From positions 63,330 through 127,329 of the forward strand of contig NZ_KB891831.1 of NCBI RefSeq assembly GCF_000373565.1: a DNA stretch of 64,000 nt, given 5' to 3'. Source of the stretch: Streptomyces sp. HmicA12. GTDB taxonomy: Bacteria; Actinomycetota; Actinomycetes; Streptomycetales; Streptomycetaceae. This document shows positions 25,271 to 33,833 of this stretch, one piece after another (positions within the stretch are counted from its first letter, which is position 1; each line of letters starts with the position of its first letter). The notes under the pieces were generated by a model. The model worked only from the letters and a program-made list of their open reading frames with translations. It was not told where the DNA came from and made no database searches. The position numbers and the translations under genes were made by a program.

Positions 25271-25371
25271 GCTGGTCGCGCAGTTCCCCGCGCCCCGAGG
25301 CATGCGCTGCGCGCGGCCCTCCCTGAGCGAGCGAAGCTCGCTTCAGGGGGGCGAGGAACTGCGCGACCAGC
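25271..25371. terminator. Compound inverted-repeat element, probable terminator
   Basis: Outer arms GCTGGTCGCGCAGTTCC (25271-25287) and its perfect complement (25355-25371) enclose an inner hairpin with arm CCCTGAGCGAGC (25321-25332), loop GAA, and the matching arm with one bulged T. The outer arm is a sequence I recall as common in Streptomyces intergenic terminators. It lies just downstream of the PHP gene. Confidence 0.6.
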
Positions 25372-25421
25372 CCCCACCGAAGCAGCGGCCGAAATACGCG
25401 ACCGCACCGGCGAAGAGCAGG

Positions 25422-26645
25422 TCACCCGCACAGCGCCACGACCTCGCATCGATACGTCTCCAACCGGTGCAGGCCGGGCACGGCGGGCAACGACTCCCGC
25501 GCGGATCTGATCACCGAGCGCGATCCGTCCGGCCGGACCAGGACCGTCGACTCGGCGTCCAGCGCCAGGAGTTCGTCACCGCACCGCAGCAGCACCGGCG
25601 CGTCGGGGCCGGCCGAGACCGCCGTGCGGCCCGCGGCCAGCGCACCGAGCACGTCGTCGCCCTGCACCAGCGCCCAGGTGGTGGGCGCGCCCGGCGGCCG
25701 TCCCTGCTCGGGGCGGTGGAAGTCGCTCCCTCCGAGCGGCACGAGCGCGCCGTCGGCGAAGGCGCGGGCCCAGGCCAGCGGGGCGCCGTCGGTGCGGTCG
25801 GTCCAGGTGTGGTGCCACAGTTCGGCGTGCCGGGGCCGCCGGGTGAACGGCATCTCCCAGGCGCAGTCGTCGGCGAGCGGATGGTTGACGGAGAGGAACC
25901 CGCCGCCCGCCTCGGCCTGCTTCAGCCAGTTGTCGGCGGGGGCGCGGAAGTCGATCCAGCCGGTGTCGCCGAAGACGTTGGCGTGGCCGACGTCGGTGGT
26001 GACCTCCTGGCCGGGCAGCAGCGCGATGCCCTGGCGGGCGCCCGCGGCGGCGAGGTGCGGATGGTGGCTGACGGTGTTGTGGTCGGTGACGGCGAGGAAG
26101 TCCAGGCCCTCCCCCGCTGCCGTCCGCGCCAACTCGTCGATGGTCAGGGCCCCGTCGCTGTGCAGGGTGTGCGCGTGCAGGTCACCGGCGAGCCAGCGGG
26201 CGCCGTCCACGTCGGGCAGGTCGCGCCGCCGCGCCCGCCGCGCGTCGGCGGCCAGCGGCTCCGGCACGGCGACGGCCGGCTCCTCGGGCGCCCGGTCCAG
26301 GGCGACAGCGGTCACCTCGTACGGCACGCCCTGCGGCGGCACCCGGTGCAGCCGCAGCAGCACCCGCCATGTCCCGGGCGTGAGCGGGCCGGGCAGATAG
26401 CCGGGCGTCGCCCACGACCCGGTCACGGTGTACGTGCTGCGGGCGCCGCCCGACCAGCCGCGGAACTCCCCCTCGGGGCCGAGGAGTCCGAGGTCTACGA
26501 CGCCGCCCGCGCCACGCTCGTAGGTGAGCGTGACGGTCAGGGCGCCGGTGCCGGGCGGCACCTCGAAGGGCAGTTCCCGCAGGACGTCGTCGGCGCGGAC
26601 CGCCATCGTCCAGGTGCCGCGGTGTGCGGTGGTTCGGCCGGTCAT
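25422..26645 (-). CDS. PHP-domain metallo-phosphoesterase (CehA/McbA-like)
   Basis: The 407-residue protein has an N-terminal beta-sandwich of about 130 residues and a C-terminal PHP domain. The metal motifs are complete: GDLHAHTLHSDG (HxH), AVTDHNT, LPGQEVTTD, SVNHPLA and GGSDFHRP. PHP enzymes in the CehA/McbA group hydrolyse phosphodiesters or related esters with two or three metals. No signal peptide is seen. It overlaps the ABC ATPase by 4 nt (ATGA), so it belongs to the transporter operon, indicating that the imported solute probably contains a phosphodiester or ester. It is followed by a strong inverted repeat. Confidence 0.85.
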   Translation of the reverse strand: MTGRTTAHRGTWTMAVRADDVLRELPFEVPPGTGALTVTLTYERGAGGVVDLGLLGPEGEFRGWSGGARSTYTVTGSWATPGYLPGPLTPGTWRVLLRLHRVPPQGVPYEVTAVALDRAPEEPAVAVPEPLAADARRARRRDLPDVDGARWLAGDLHAHTLHSDGALTIDELARTAAGEGLDFLAVTDHNTVSHHPHLAAAGARQGIALLPGQEVTTDVGHANVFGDTGWIDFRAPADNWLKQAEAGGGFLSVNHPLADDCAWEMPFTRRPRHAELWHHTWTDRTDGAPLAWARAFADGALVPLGGSDFHRPEQGRPPGAPTTWALVQGDDVLGALAAGRTAVSAGPDAPVLLRCGDELLALDAESTVLVRPDGSRSVIRSARESLPAVPGLHRLETYRCEVVALCG

Positions 26646-27763
26646 GCCGGGACGCCCTCCTTCTCCGGGTTCTCACTGTCGACCCGGGTCTCGACGAGCG
26701 TGCCGTCGCGGTACAGCAGGGCCCGGTCGGTGCGCGGCACGATCCGGCCCCGGTCGCCGACCGCGGGTTCGAACTCCTCGTCGACGACGGCCTGCACGGT
26801 GGTGCCGTCGACGTCGAGGGAGACCAGGTGGGCGCTGCCGAGGTTCTCGACGACCGAGACGGTGCCTGTCAGCGCGGCGGCGTCGGACGGCTCGGCGGCC
26901 GCCCAGCGCACGTACTCGGGCCGGATGCCGTAGACGATCTCCTCGCCGTCGCGCACGGTGCCCGGCTCGATGCCGTCGGGCAGCGGGAGTTCGGCGCCGA
27001 GGACATGCACCGCCGAGGCACCGGCGGTCGCGGGCAGCAGGTTCATCGGCGTCGATCCGATGAAGGAGGCGACGAAGGTGCTGGCGGGCCGCCGGAACAC
27101 CTCGGCGGGCGTGCCGACCTGGCGGAGCCTGCCGCCTTCCATGACCGCGATGCGGTCGGCCATGGCGAGGGCCTCGGCCTGGTCGTGGGTGACGAAGACG
27201 GTGGTGACGCCGAGTTCGCGCTGCAGCTTCTTCAGGAACGTACGGGCTTCGAGGCGCATCCGGGCGTCGAGGTTGGACAGCGGCTCGTCGAAGAGGAAGA
27301 CCTTCGGGTGGCAGGCCATGGCGCGGGCGAGCGCGACGCGCTGCTGCTGGCCGCCGGAGAGCTGCGCGGGCCGACGGTCGCCGAGGTGGCCGAGGCCCAG
27401 CGCGTCGGCGGTCTCCGCGGCCTTGGCCGCGCGCTCCGCCTTGCCCACCTTCTTGATCTTCAGGGGGTAGCCGATGTTCTCGGTGACCGTCATGTGCGGG
27501 AAGAGGGCGTAGTCCTGGAAGACCATCGCGATGTCGCGGGCTCCCGGTTCGAGGCCGGTGACGTCGCGGCCGCCGATCTCGATGGAGCCGCCGGTGGCGC
27601 CCTCCAGCCCTGCGATGGTGCGCAGCAGCGTGGACTTGCCGCAACCGGAGGGGCCGAGCAGGGCGAAGAACTCGCCGTCGCGGACTGCCAGTTCGAGGTC
27701 GTCGAGGGCGCGGACCCCGCCGGGGTAGACCTTGGCGAGGCGGCGCAGGTTGATGTCAGCCAT
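26642..27763 (-). CDS. Sugar ABC transporter ATP-binding protein (UgpC/MsmK type)
   Basis: The 373-residue ATPase has Walker A GPSGCGKST, Q loop VFQDYALFPHMT, signature LSGGQQQR, Walker B VFLFDEP and switch VFVTHDQ. A C-terminal OB-fold/TOBE extension (residues about 245-360, VYGIRPEYVRW) is characteristic of CUT1 sugar importers. Such ATPases energise carbohydrate or glycerophosphodiester uptake. The presence of a dedicated ATPase is notable because many Streptomyces sugar importers share MsiK. It abuts the permease with a TGATG junction (1-nt overlap) and overlaps the PHP gene. Confidence 0.93.
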   Translation of the reverse strand: MADINLRRLAKVYPGGVRALDDLELAVRDGEFFALLGPSGCGKSTLLRTIAGLEGATGGSIEIGGRDVTGLEPGARDIAMVFQDYALFPHMTVTENIGYPLKIKKVGKAERAAKAAETADALGLGHLGDRRPAQLSGGQQQRVALARAMACHPKVFLFDEPLSNLDARMRLEARTFLKKLQRELGVTTVFVTHDQAEALAMADRIAVMEGGRLRQVGTPAEVFRRPASTFVASFIGSTPMNLLPATAGASAVHVLGAELPLPDGIEPGTVRDGEEIVYGIRPEYVRWAAAEPSDAAALTGTVSVVENLGSAHLVSLDVDGTTVQAVVDEEFEPAVGDRGRIVPRTDRALLYRDGTLVETRVDSENPEKEGVPA

Positions 27764-28614
27764 CAGGCTTTGATCCCTCCGTGGAAGCGGAAGCCGTACC
27801 GGCGGCTGACGAACAGGAACATCAGCACCACAGGCAGCGAGTACAGGAGCGAGAACGTCGAGATGAGGGCCAGGTCGGGCTGGCCGCCCTCGGTGTAGAA
27901 GGTGTACATGACCACGGCGGCCGGGGACTTGTCCGGCGAGCGCAGCAGCAGGAACGGGATGAGGAAGTTGCCCCACACCTGGGCCACCGACCAGACGCCG
28001 ACGGTGGCGAGGCCGGGCCGGACGATCGGCACGACGATGTCCTTGACGATGCGCAGCGGTCCGGCGCCGAAGACCCGCGCCGATTCCTCGTAGGACCGGG
28101 GCGTGGTGTCCATGAAGTCCTTGAGGATGAAGATCGCGGCGGGCAGCAGTCCGCCGGTCAGGACCAGGATCACGCCGAGGTAGGAGTCGACCAGGTTGAG
28201 GTCGGCGGCCAGCAGGAAGATCGGCACCATCGCGGCTGTACCGGTGACGATCGAGGACAGCAGGAGCAGCGCGTACAGCAGGGCGTCGCGGCCGGGGACG
28301 CGGACCCGGCTGAGGGCGTACGCGGCGAGCGCCGACAGGACGACGACGAGGATCGCCGTGCCGAAGGCGAGGATCACCGAGTTCGCCAGCGAGGTCATGG
28401 CGTTGGGGTTGTCGAAGAGCCGCCGGAAGTTGTCGAGGGTGAACTCGGGCAGGGAGGCGGTGATGCCGGGGTGTCGGTCGAAGGGGGCGGTGACGAGCCA
28501 CAGCATGGGGAGCGCGAAGAACGCGAGGCCGAGGGCGACCAGGACGTACTGGCCGATGCCGCGCAGCAGCGCACCGACCGGGCCCCGCTGTCCCGTCTGT
28601 CGCAGGACGCTCAT
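27763..28614 (-). CDS. ABC transporter permease (CUT1, MalG-like)
   Basis: The 283-residue membrane protein has six helices and the cytoplasmic EAA-type loop ESARVFGAGPLRIVKDIVVPIVRPGL (about residues 185-210), in which the EAA is altered to ESA. MalG-like permeases form the second half of the translocation channel. The ATG at 28614 is embedded in a 4-nt overlap with the first permease gene, and the stop abuts the ATPase start. Confidence 0.9.
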   Translation of the reverse strand: MSVLRQTGQRGPVGALLRGIGQYVLVALGLAFFALPMLWLVTAPFDRHPGITASLPEFTLDNFRRLFDNPNAMTSLANSVILAFGTAILVVVLSALAAYALSRVRVPGRDALLYALLLLSSIVTGTAAMVPIFLLAADLNLVDSYLGVILVLTGGLLPAAIFILKDFMDTTPRSYEESARVFGAGPLRIVKDIVVPIVRPGLATVGVWSVAQVWGNFLIPFLLLRSPDKSPAAVVMYTFYTEGGQPDLALISTFSLLYSLPVVLMFLFVSRRYGFRFHGGIKA

Positions 28615-29597
28615 GCGGTCTTCGCCTCCTCGGTCGTGCCGCGTTCCTTCTTCTTCCGGCCGAGCAGACGCAGGTAGACGAGCGCGACCACGAGGTTGAC
28701 GAGCAGCATCAGCAGGGAGATCGCGGAGCCGTAGCCGAGCTGTCCGCTGCCGAGAGCGGTCTGGTAGATGAAGACGGGCAGCGTCTCGGTCTTTCCGTCG
28801 GGGCCGCCCGCCGTGATGAGGTACGGCGAGAAGTCGTTGAACGTCCACAGGCTGATCAGCAGCAGGTTCGTCAGGACGTGTCCGCGGACGCACGGGAAGA
28901 CGACGTCGCGCAGCTGCTGCCAGCGGGAGGCACCGGCCAGGCGGGCCGTCTCCAGGTGGGAGACGGGGACGTTCCCGAGGGCGGCGCTGTAGAGCATCAT
29001 CGAGAAGGCGGTGCCGCGCCAGATGTTGTAGGCGATGATCGACAGCATCGGGTGGTCGAGGAGCCAGGCGGCGCCGGGTGTGTGCAGCACCGAGTTCAGG
29101 GTGCCGCCGTCCCGGTCGAGCAGCGCGATCCACAGGAACGCGACAACCGAGCTGGGCAGGATCCACGACAGCATGACGAGTGCTTCGAGCAGGCCCTTGA
29201 CCCGGCCGCTGCGCTCGCGCATCCACCAGGCGAGCGCGAAGCCGAGCACGGCCTGGCCCGCGACCGCGGACCCCGCGACGAACAGCAGGGTCAGCCACAG
29301 GGACTTGAGGAAGCCGTCGTCGCCGAGGGCGTGCGTGATGTTGTCGAGGCCGACGAAGCTCGGGTGGATCGCCGGGAGGCCGGTGAGCCGGTAGTCGGTG
29401 GCGCCCAGGTAGAGCGTCCACAGCGCGGGCGCCACGAGGAACAGGGCGATCAGGACGAGCGCGGGCGCGACGAATCCGGCGGCGCGTTTGCGGCCGAGGC
29501 CGACGGCGTCCTGCTCGGGTGCCGCGGCCGGGTCCTGCGTCGGCCGTTGCGGCTGCGCCGGCGTGACGGGGTCAGCGGGCGATGTCGTCGCTGCCAC
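28611..29597 (-). CDS. ABC transporter permease (CUT1, MalF-like)
   Basis: The 328-residue permease has a hydrophilic Pro/Gln-rich N-terminal tail (residues 1-38), six membrane helices and the EAA-type loop LETARLAGASRWQQLRDVVFP. MalF/UgpA-like subunits pair with the MalG-like subunit encoded next. The N-terminal coding region overlaps the end of the binding-protein gene by 26 nt, so translation is coupled and the complex is made in register. Confidence 0.9.
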   Translation of the reverse strand: MAATTSPADPVTPAQPQRPTQDPAAAPEQDAVGLGRKRAAGFVAPALVLIALFLVAPALWTLYLGATDYRLTGLPAIHPSFVGLDNITHALGDDGFLKSLWLTLLFVAGSAVAGQAVLGFALAWWMRERSGRVKGLLEALVMLSWILPSSVVAFLWIALLDRDGGTLNSVLHTPGAAWLLDHPMLSIIAYNIWRGTAFSMMLYSAALGNVPVSHLETARLAGASRWQQLRDVVFPCVRGHVLTNLLLISLWTFNDFSPYLITAGGPDGKTETLPVFIYQTALGSGQLGYGSAISLLMLLVNLVVALVYLRLLGRKKKERGTTEEAKTA

Positions 29598-30987
29598 CGA
29601 GCACCTCCTTCAACTGGGCGGCGTACGCGGCCGCGGCCTGCTTCGGTGAACGTCCCGACACCACCTGGGCGGTGGCCTCCTGCAGCGCGAGTGACACCTC
29701 GGGGTAGGCGGCGAGGCCGGGGCGGTACGTGGTGACGGGAAGCGCCTTGTCCGCGGCGAACTTGAGCATGGGGTCGCGCGCGAGAACCGTCTCGTTGACG
29801 TCGTCGCGCTCGGTGATCTGCGCGGTGTCACCGAGCCGGGCGCGCAGCGCGGGCGCCGAGTGCAGGAAGCTCAGCAGCTCGAAGGCGAGGTCGGGGTGGC
29901 GGGTGTGCGGGTTGAGTACGTGCACGCCGCCGCCGGAGACGCTGACGAACGCGCGTCCGCCGAGGCCCTCGCCGCGGGCGCGAGCGGGGAACAGCGCATA
30001 TCCGACATCGTTGTCACGGCGCTTCATCGGGGCCGTTCCGGTCTTCGGGACGATGACGTCCCGCCAGAAGTAGTCACCTTCGGCGAGGATCCCCATCCGT
30101 CCGTCGGCGAACAGCTGGAAGGACTTGTCGCGCCCCTTGGCCTCCTGCTGGAGCCGGGGGTCGCCCAGGTCCGCGCCCTTGCCGTAGAGGTCCTGGTAGA
30201 AGCCGAGCACGGCGCGGAGTTCGGGGGTGTCACCGTGCCACTTGCCACCCGCCTCGACGGTGCCGCCCGCGCCCGCGAGCATCGGCAGCAGTCCCTGCAT
30301 GGTGGTGGCTTCGCCCATCGCCGTACCGGCGTTGAGCTGCATCGGCACGACGCCGTCCAGGCGGCCGAGGCGGCGGGCGGCGTCGAGGATCTCCTGCCAG
30401 TCGCGCGGCTGCCACGCCTCGGGAAGGCCCGCCTTGCGGAAGAGTGCCTTGTTGTAGAAGAGGACGCGCGCGTCGGTGCCGGCCGGGATGCCGTACAACG
30501 CGCCCTCGAACGTGGCGAGTCGGCGCACCTGCCGGCTGATCTGCCGCCAGCCCTCCCACTGTTCGAAGCCGGAACCGACCACGCTCCGCAGCGGCTCGAT
30601 GTAGCCGGCCTGGGCGAACTCGCCCACCCAGATGCCGTCGAGGGCCATGATGTCGGGTCCTGCGTGCGCCTTGAGGTCGAGGGCGAGCTTGGTCTTGTAC
30701 TGCTCGTCGTCGACACCGCTCGGCATGTACCGGACCCGCACCTGGCGCTTCTTGGCGCGTTGCGCCCGCTCGAAGCGCGGGACGACCCAGTCCTGGATCC
30801 AGTCCGCCTCATCGGTGTTCTTGCCACCGGACACCGCGTTGGTGGCGATGGTCAGCTGAACGCTGTCACCGCCCCCGCCGTCCTCGTTCCGGGTCGGGTC
30901 GAGTGGCGTGCCGCATCCCGCGAGCAGCGTCGAACCCGCACCGAGGGCGGCCGCTGTCAGCGCGGTACGTCGCGTGACGCCTTCCAT
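29572..30987 (-). CDS. ABC transporter substrate-binding lipoprotein
   Basis: The 471-residue protein has a twin-arginine-like signal (VTRRTALTAAALGAG) ending in lipobox LLAGC near residue 24, so it is probably a Tat-exported, membrane-anchored lipoprotein. The rest is a CUT1-type solute-binding fold, with PSGVDDEQYKTKLALDLKA and ALYGIPAGTDARVLFYNKALF. An AAGGAGG ribosome-binding site is 4 nt before the ATG at 30987. It is the first gene of the importer-PHP operon, downstream of a palindrome at 31053-31066 that may control it. The ligand is unknown. Confidence 0.9.
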   Translation of the reverse strand: MEGVTRRTALTAAALGAGSTLLAGCGTPLDPTRNEDGGGGDSVQLTIATNAVSGGKNTDEADWIQDWVVPRFERAQRAKKRQVRVRYMPSGVDDEQYKTKLALDLKAHAGPDIMALDGIWVGEFAQAGYIEPLRSVVGSGFEQWEGWRQISRQVRRLATFEGALYGIPAGTDARVLFYNKALFRKAGLPEAWQPRDWQEILDAARRLGRLDGVVPMQLNAGTAMGEATTMQGLLPMLAGAGGTVEAGGKWHGDTPELRAVLGFYQDLYGKGADLGDPRLQQEAKGRDKSFQLFADGRMGILAEGDYFWRDVIVPKTGTAPMKRRDNDVGYALFPARARGEGLGGRAFVSVSGGGVHVLNPHTRHPDLAFELLSFLHSAPALRARLGDTAQITERDDVNETVLARDPMLKFAADKALPVTTYRPGLAAYPEVSLALQEATAQVVSGRSPKQAAAAYAAQLKEVLGGSDDIAR

Positions 30988-31052
30988 TCGGCCTCCTTGC
31001 GCGAAATGATCTGACCGAAGGCTCACACGACATCGGCATGACGTGAAGACCT

Positions 31053-31066
31053 AATGTCTTAACATT
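31053..31066. promoter_or_regulatory. Palindromic operator candidate for the importer operon
   Basis: AATGTCTTAACATT has 5-bp arms (AATGT/ACATT) around CTTA. It lies 66 nt upstream of the binding-protein start in an unusually AT-rich patch within the divergent region. ATGT-N4-ACAT resembles GntR-family sites. No regulator gene is adjacent. Confidence 0.45.
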
Positions 31067-31220
31067 TTGGCAATGCGGGCCGAGGTGCGTTGCCGTCACC
31101 TCCCTCCCCCGCCGCGGATCACCGGCGCGGAGCCGTCCCCACGCCCCGAGCACCTGCTAGAACGGGTCCTCACGTCAACCCACGGGCGTACGTGCCCGGT
31201 TACGCGTTGGGACGATCGGG

Positions 31221-32315
31221 ATGCGCAGTGTCGGGGTGGAGGAGGAGCTGCTGCTCGTCGACGGCGGCAGCGGGGAACCGCGCGCGCTGTCCAGCGCGGT
31301 CCTGGCGGTGGCCGAGCGCAAGGCGGACGGGGACGACGCCTTCGAGGCGGAACTCCACCGTGAGCAGCTGGAGTTCGCGACGAGCCCGCACCGGTCGATG
31401 CCGGATCTCGCCGAGGAGATCACCCGGTGGCGCTCGGCGGCCGTACGGCACGCGGAGTCGCTCGGCGGCACCGTCGCCGCGCTCGCCACCTCGCCGCTCC
31501 CGGTGAGCCCCAGCGTCGGCACCGGGGAGCGACACCAGTGGCTGGCGCGGGAGTTCGGCCTCACCACGCAGGAGCAGCTGACCTGCGGCTGTCACGTCCA
31601 CGTCTTCGTGGAGTCCGACGAGGAGGGCGTCGCGGTCCTGGACCGCATCCGGCCCTGGCTCTCGGTGCTGCTGGCGCTGACCGGCAACTCCCCGTTCTGG
31701 CAGGGCAGGGACAGCGGGTACAGCAGCTACCGCAGCCGGGTGTGGGGGCGCTGGCCGTCTGCGGGGCCGGTGGAGCTCTTCGACAGCGCGGCCGCCTACC
31801 ACGAGCAGATCGATGCCATGGTGGCGACGGGCGTCCTGCGGGACAAGGGCATGGTGTACTTCGACGCCCGGCTTTCGGCCGCGCACCCCACCGTGGAGGT
31901 CCGGGTCGCCGACGTCTGTCTCGAACCGTTCATGACGGTGCTGTTGGCCATGCTGGTGCGCGGTCTGGTCGAGGCGGCGGCCCGTGACTGGCGCGCCGGT
32001 GAGCCCGCCGCCGCGCACCCGGTGACGCTGCTGCGTCTCGCCTCCTGGCGTGCGGCCCGCTCGGGCCTGACCGGAGAGCTGATGCACCCCCGGCTGATGC
32101 GGCCGGTGGCCGCGGCGGACGCGGTGGCGGCCCTGTTCGCCCACGTACGGTCGGCGTTGGAGGACGCGGGCGACCTCGACGAGGCCCAGCGGCTGTGGTC
32201 CCGGCTGCGGCGCGACGGCAACGGCGCGCAGATCCAGCGGGCGGCCCTGGAGCGGACCGGCAGCCTCCGGGACGTGGTCACCGAATGCGTGCGGCGCACC
32301 GATGGCGGGATGTGA
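31221..32315 (+). CDS. YbdK-type carboxylate-amine ligase (glutamate-cysteine ligase family 2)
   Basis: The 364-residue protein matches the YbdK/GCS2 family. It starts with VGVEEELLLVD (metal/ATP-binding glutamates), then has HREQLEFATSPHRS, CGCHVHVFVES, GNSPFWQGRDSGYSSYRSRVWGRWP and TVEVRVADVCLE. The family has weak gamma-glutamylcysteine ligase activity and the physiological substrate in actinomycetes, which use mycothiol, is unknown. The start is the first ATG; the ribosome-binding site is weak. It is divergent from the importer operon over 233 nt and convergent with the MHS transporter. Confidence 0.9.
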   Translation: MRSVGVEEELLLVDGGSGEPRALSSAVLAVAERKADGDDAFEAELHREQLEFATSPHRSMPDLAEEITRWRSAAVRHAESLGGTVAALATSPLPVSPSVGTGERHQWLAREFGLTTQEQLTCGCHVHVFVESDEEGVAVLDRIRPWLSVLLALTGNSPFWQGRDSGYSSYRSRVWGRWPSAGPVELFDSAAAYHEQIDAMVATGVLRDKGMVYFDARLSAAHPTVEVRVADVCLEPFMTVLLAMLVRGLVEAAARDWRAGEPAAAHPVTLLRLASWRAARSGLTGELMHPRLMRPVAAADAVAALFAHVRSALEDAGDLDEAQRLWSRLRRDGNGAQIQRAALERTGSLRDVVTECVRRTDGGM

Positions 32316-32351
32316 CGGCCCGCCATTGGTGCGCCTCCGCGCGGGCGACGG

Positions 32352-33833
32352 TCACACCAGGCGCTGTGCCTCCACCAGTTCACGTGCCTCGTCGGCCGTC
32401 GCGACGGCCGGGGGCGAACCTTCGAGGGGCTTGCGCGCCGTCTCCTTCATGCACAGCACCGCCACGATGCCGACCAGACCGGCGAGCATCGTGTAGAAGG
32501 CCGGCATGAGGTTGTTCCCGGTGGCTCCGATCAGCGCCGCGACCACCAGGGGTGTCGTGCCGCCGAACAGCGACACGGAGATGTTGAACCCGATGGACAG
32601 CGATCCGTAGCGGACGTCGGTCGGGAACAGGGCGGGCAGCGCCGACGACATGGTTCCCAGGTAGCAGACGAGGGAGAGCCCCAGCATCAGCAGGCCCGCG
32701 AAGACCGGCAGCACGCCGCCGCGGCCGATCAGCAGGAAGGCGGGCAGCGCCAGGACGAAGAAGGCGATCGATCCCGCCATCAGGACGGGCTTGCGGCCGA
32801 CGCGGTCCGAGATACGGCCCACGGTGTTGACGAGCGCCATGAGGATCAACATCACGACCACGATCGACATCAGCCCGCTCGTCTCGCCGAAGCCGAGCTG
32901 GGTGAGGTAGGTCGGCATGTACGACAGCAGCATGTAGTCGGTGATGTTGAAGGCGGCCACGAGCGCGATGCACAGCAGCAGGGCCGGCCACTGTCCGGCG
33001 AGCGATTCCCTGAAGGACTTCTTGTCGCGCCGCTCGGCCCCGGCGCCGCCGGCCTCCTCCATCTTCTGGAAGGCCGGAGACTCGTCGAGACGCATCCGCA
33101 GGTACAGGCCGATCAGGCCGAGCGGAGCAGCCACCAGGAACGGGACGCGCCAGCCCCACGACTGCATGCCGTCGGCCCCGAGCAGCGCGGTGAGGGCCGT
33201 CACGAGGACCGCGGCGAACGTGTAGCCGATGAGCGTGCCGAACTCCAGGAAGGAGCCCCAGAATCCGCGCCGCCGGTCGGGCGCGTACTCGGCGATGAAG
33301 GTCGCGGCGCCGCCGTACTCCCCGCCGGTGGAGAAGCCCTGCACCATGCGGCACAGGACCAGCAGCACCGGGGCCCAGAACCCGATCGTCGCGTAACCGG
33401 GGATCAGGCCGATCGCGAGGGTCGCACTCGACATCATGATCATGGTGAGGGCGAGGATCTTCTTGCGGCCCACCTTGTCGCCGAGCGGTCCGAAGACCAT
33501 GCCGCCCAGGGGACGTACGAGGAAGGCCGCGGCGAACGTCGCGAGCGAGGACAGGGTCTGGGCGGTGGGGTTGCCCGACGGGAAGAACTCCTTGCCGATG
33601 ATGACGGCGAGGTAGGCGTAGACACCGAAGTCGTACCACTCCATGGCGTTGCCGAGAGCGGTCGCCTTCACGGCGCGCTTGACCTGGGCCTCTTCCGTGA
33701 CCGTGATGTCGGACTGGCGCAGCCGCGGGTGCCTGCGGCGGTGCACGGCGCGGAACAGGGCGCGGTGGCGGGCGACGGACTCCGGGGACGGCGACGGCTG
33801 TTCGTCGGTCCCGGTGGTTTCGGGGGCGCTCAC
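32352..33833 (-). CDS. MFS transporter of the metabolite:H+ symporter (MHS) family
   Basis: The 493-residue protein has twelve membrane helices. MHS signatures include NAMEWYDFGVYAYLA in helix 1, GPLGDKVGRKKIL between helices 2 and 3, and RMVQGFSTGGEYGGAATFIAEYAP. The family, including ProP and citrate or dicarboxylate carriers, takes up compatible solutes or organic acids with protons. The long N-terminal tail (about 50 residues) is hydrophilic. GTG start at 33833. It is monocistronic; the 562-nt upstream region contains no gene. Confidence 0.92.
   Translation of the reverse strand: MSAPETTGTDEQPSPSPESVARHRALFRAVHRRRHPRLRQSDITVTEEAQVKRAVKATALGNAMEWYDFGVYAYLAVIIGKEFFPSGNPTAQTLSSLATFAAAFLVRPLGGMVFGPLGDKVGRKKILALTMIMMSSATLAIGLIPGYATIGFWAPVLLVLCRMVQGFSTGGEYGGAATFIAEYAPDRRRGFWGSFLEFGTLIGYTFAAVLVTALTALLGADGMQSWGWRVPFLVAAPLGLIGLYLRMRLDESPAFQKMEEAGGAGAERRDKKSFRESLAGQWPALLLCIALVAAFNITDYMLLSYMPTYLTQLGFGETSGLMSIVVVMLILMALVNTVGRISDRVGRKPVLMAGSIAFFVLALPAFLLIGRGGVLPVFAGLLMLGLSLVCYLGTMSSALPALFPTDVRYGSLSIGFNISVSLFGGTTPLVVAALIGATGNNLMPAFYTMLAGLVGIVAVLCMKETARKPLEGSPPAVATADEARELVEAQRLV

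Noticed and set aside
26642..28501. Long minus-strand frame spanning the ATPase and part of the permease region
   Set aside because: Only the part from 27763 down is coding (ABC ATPase); the upstream extension is an out-of-frame reading of the permease gene.
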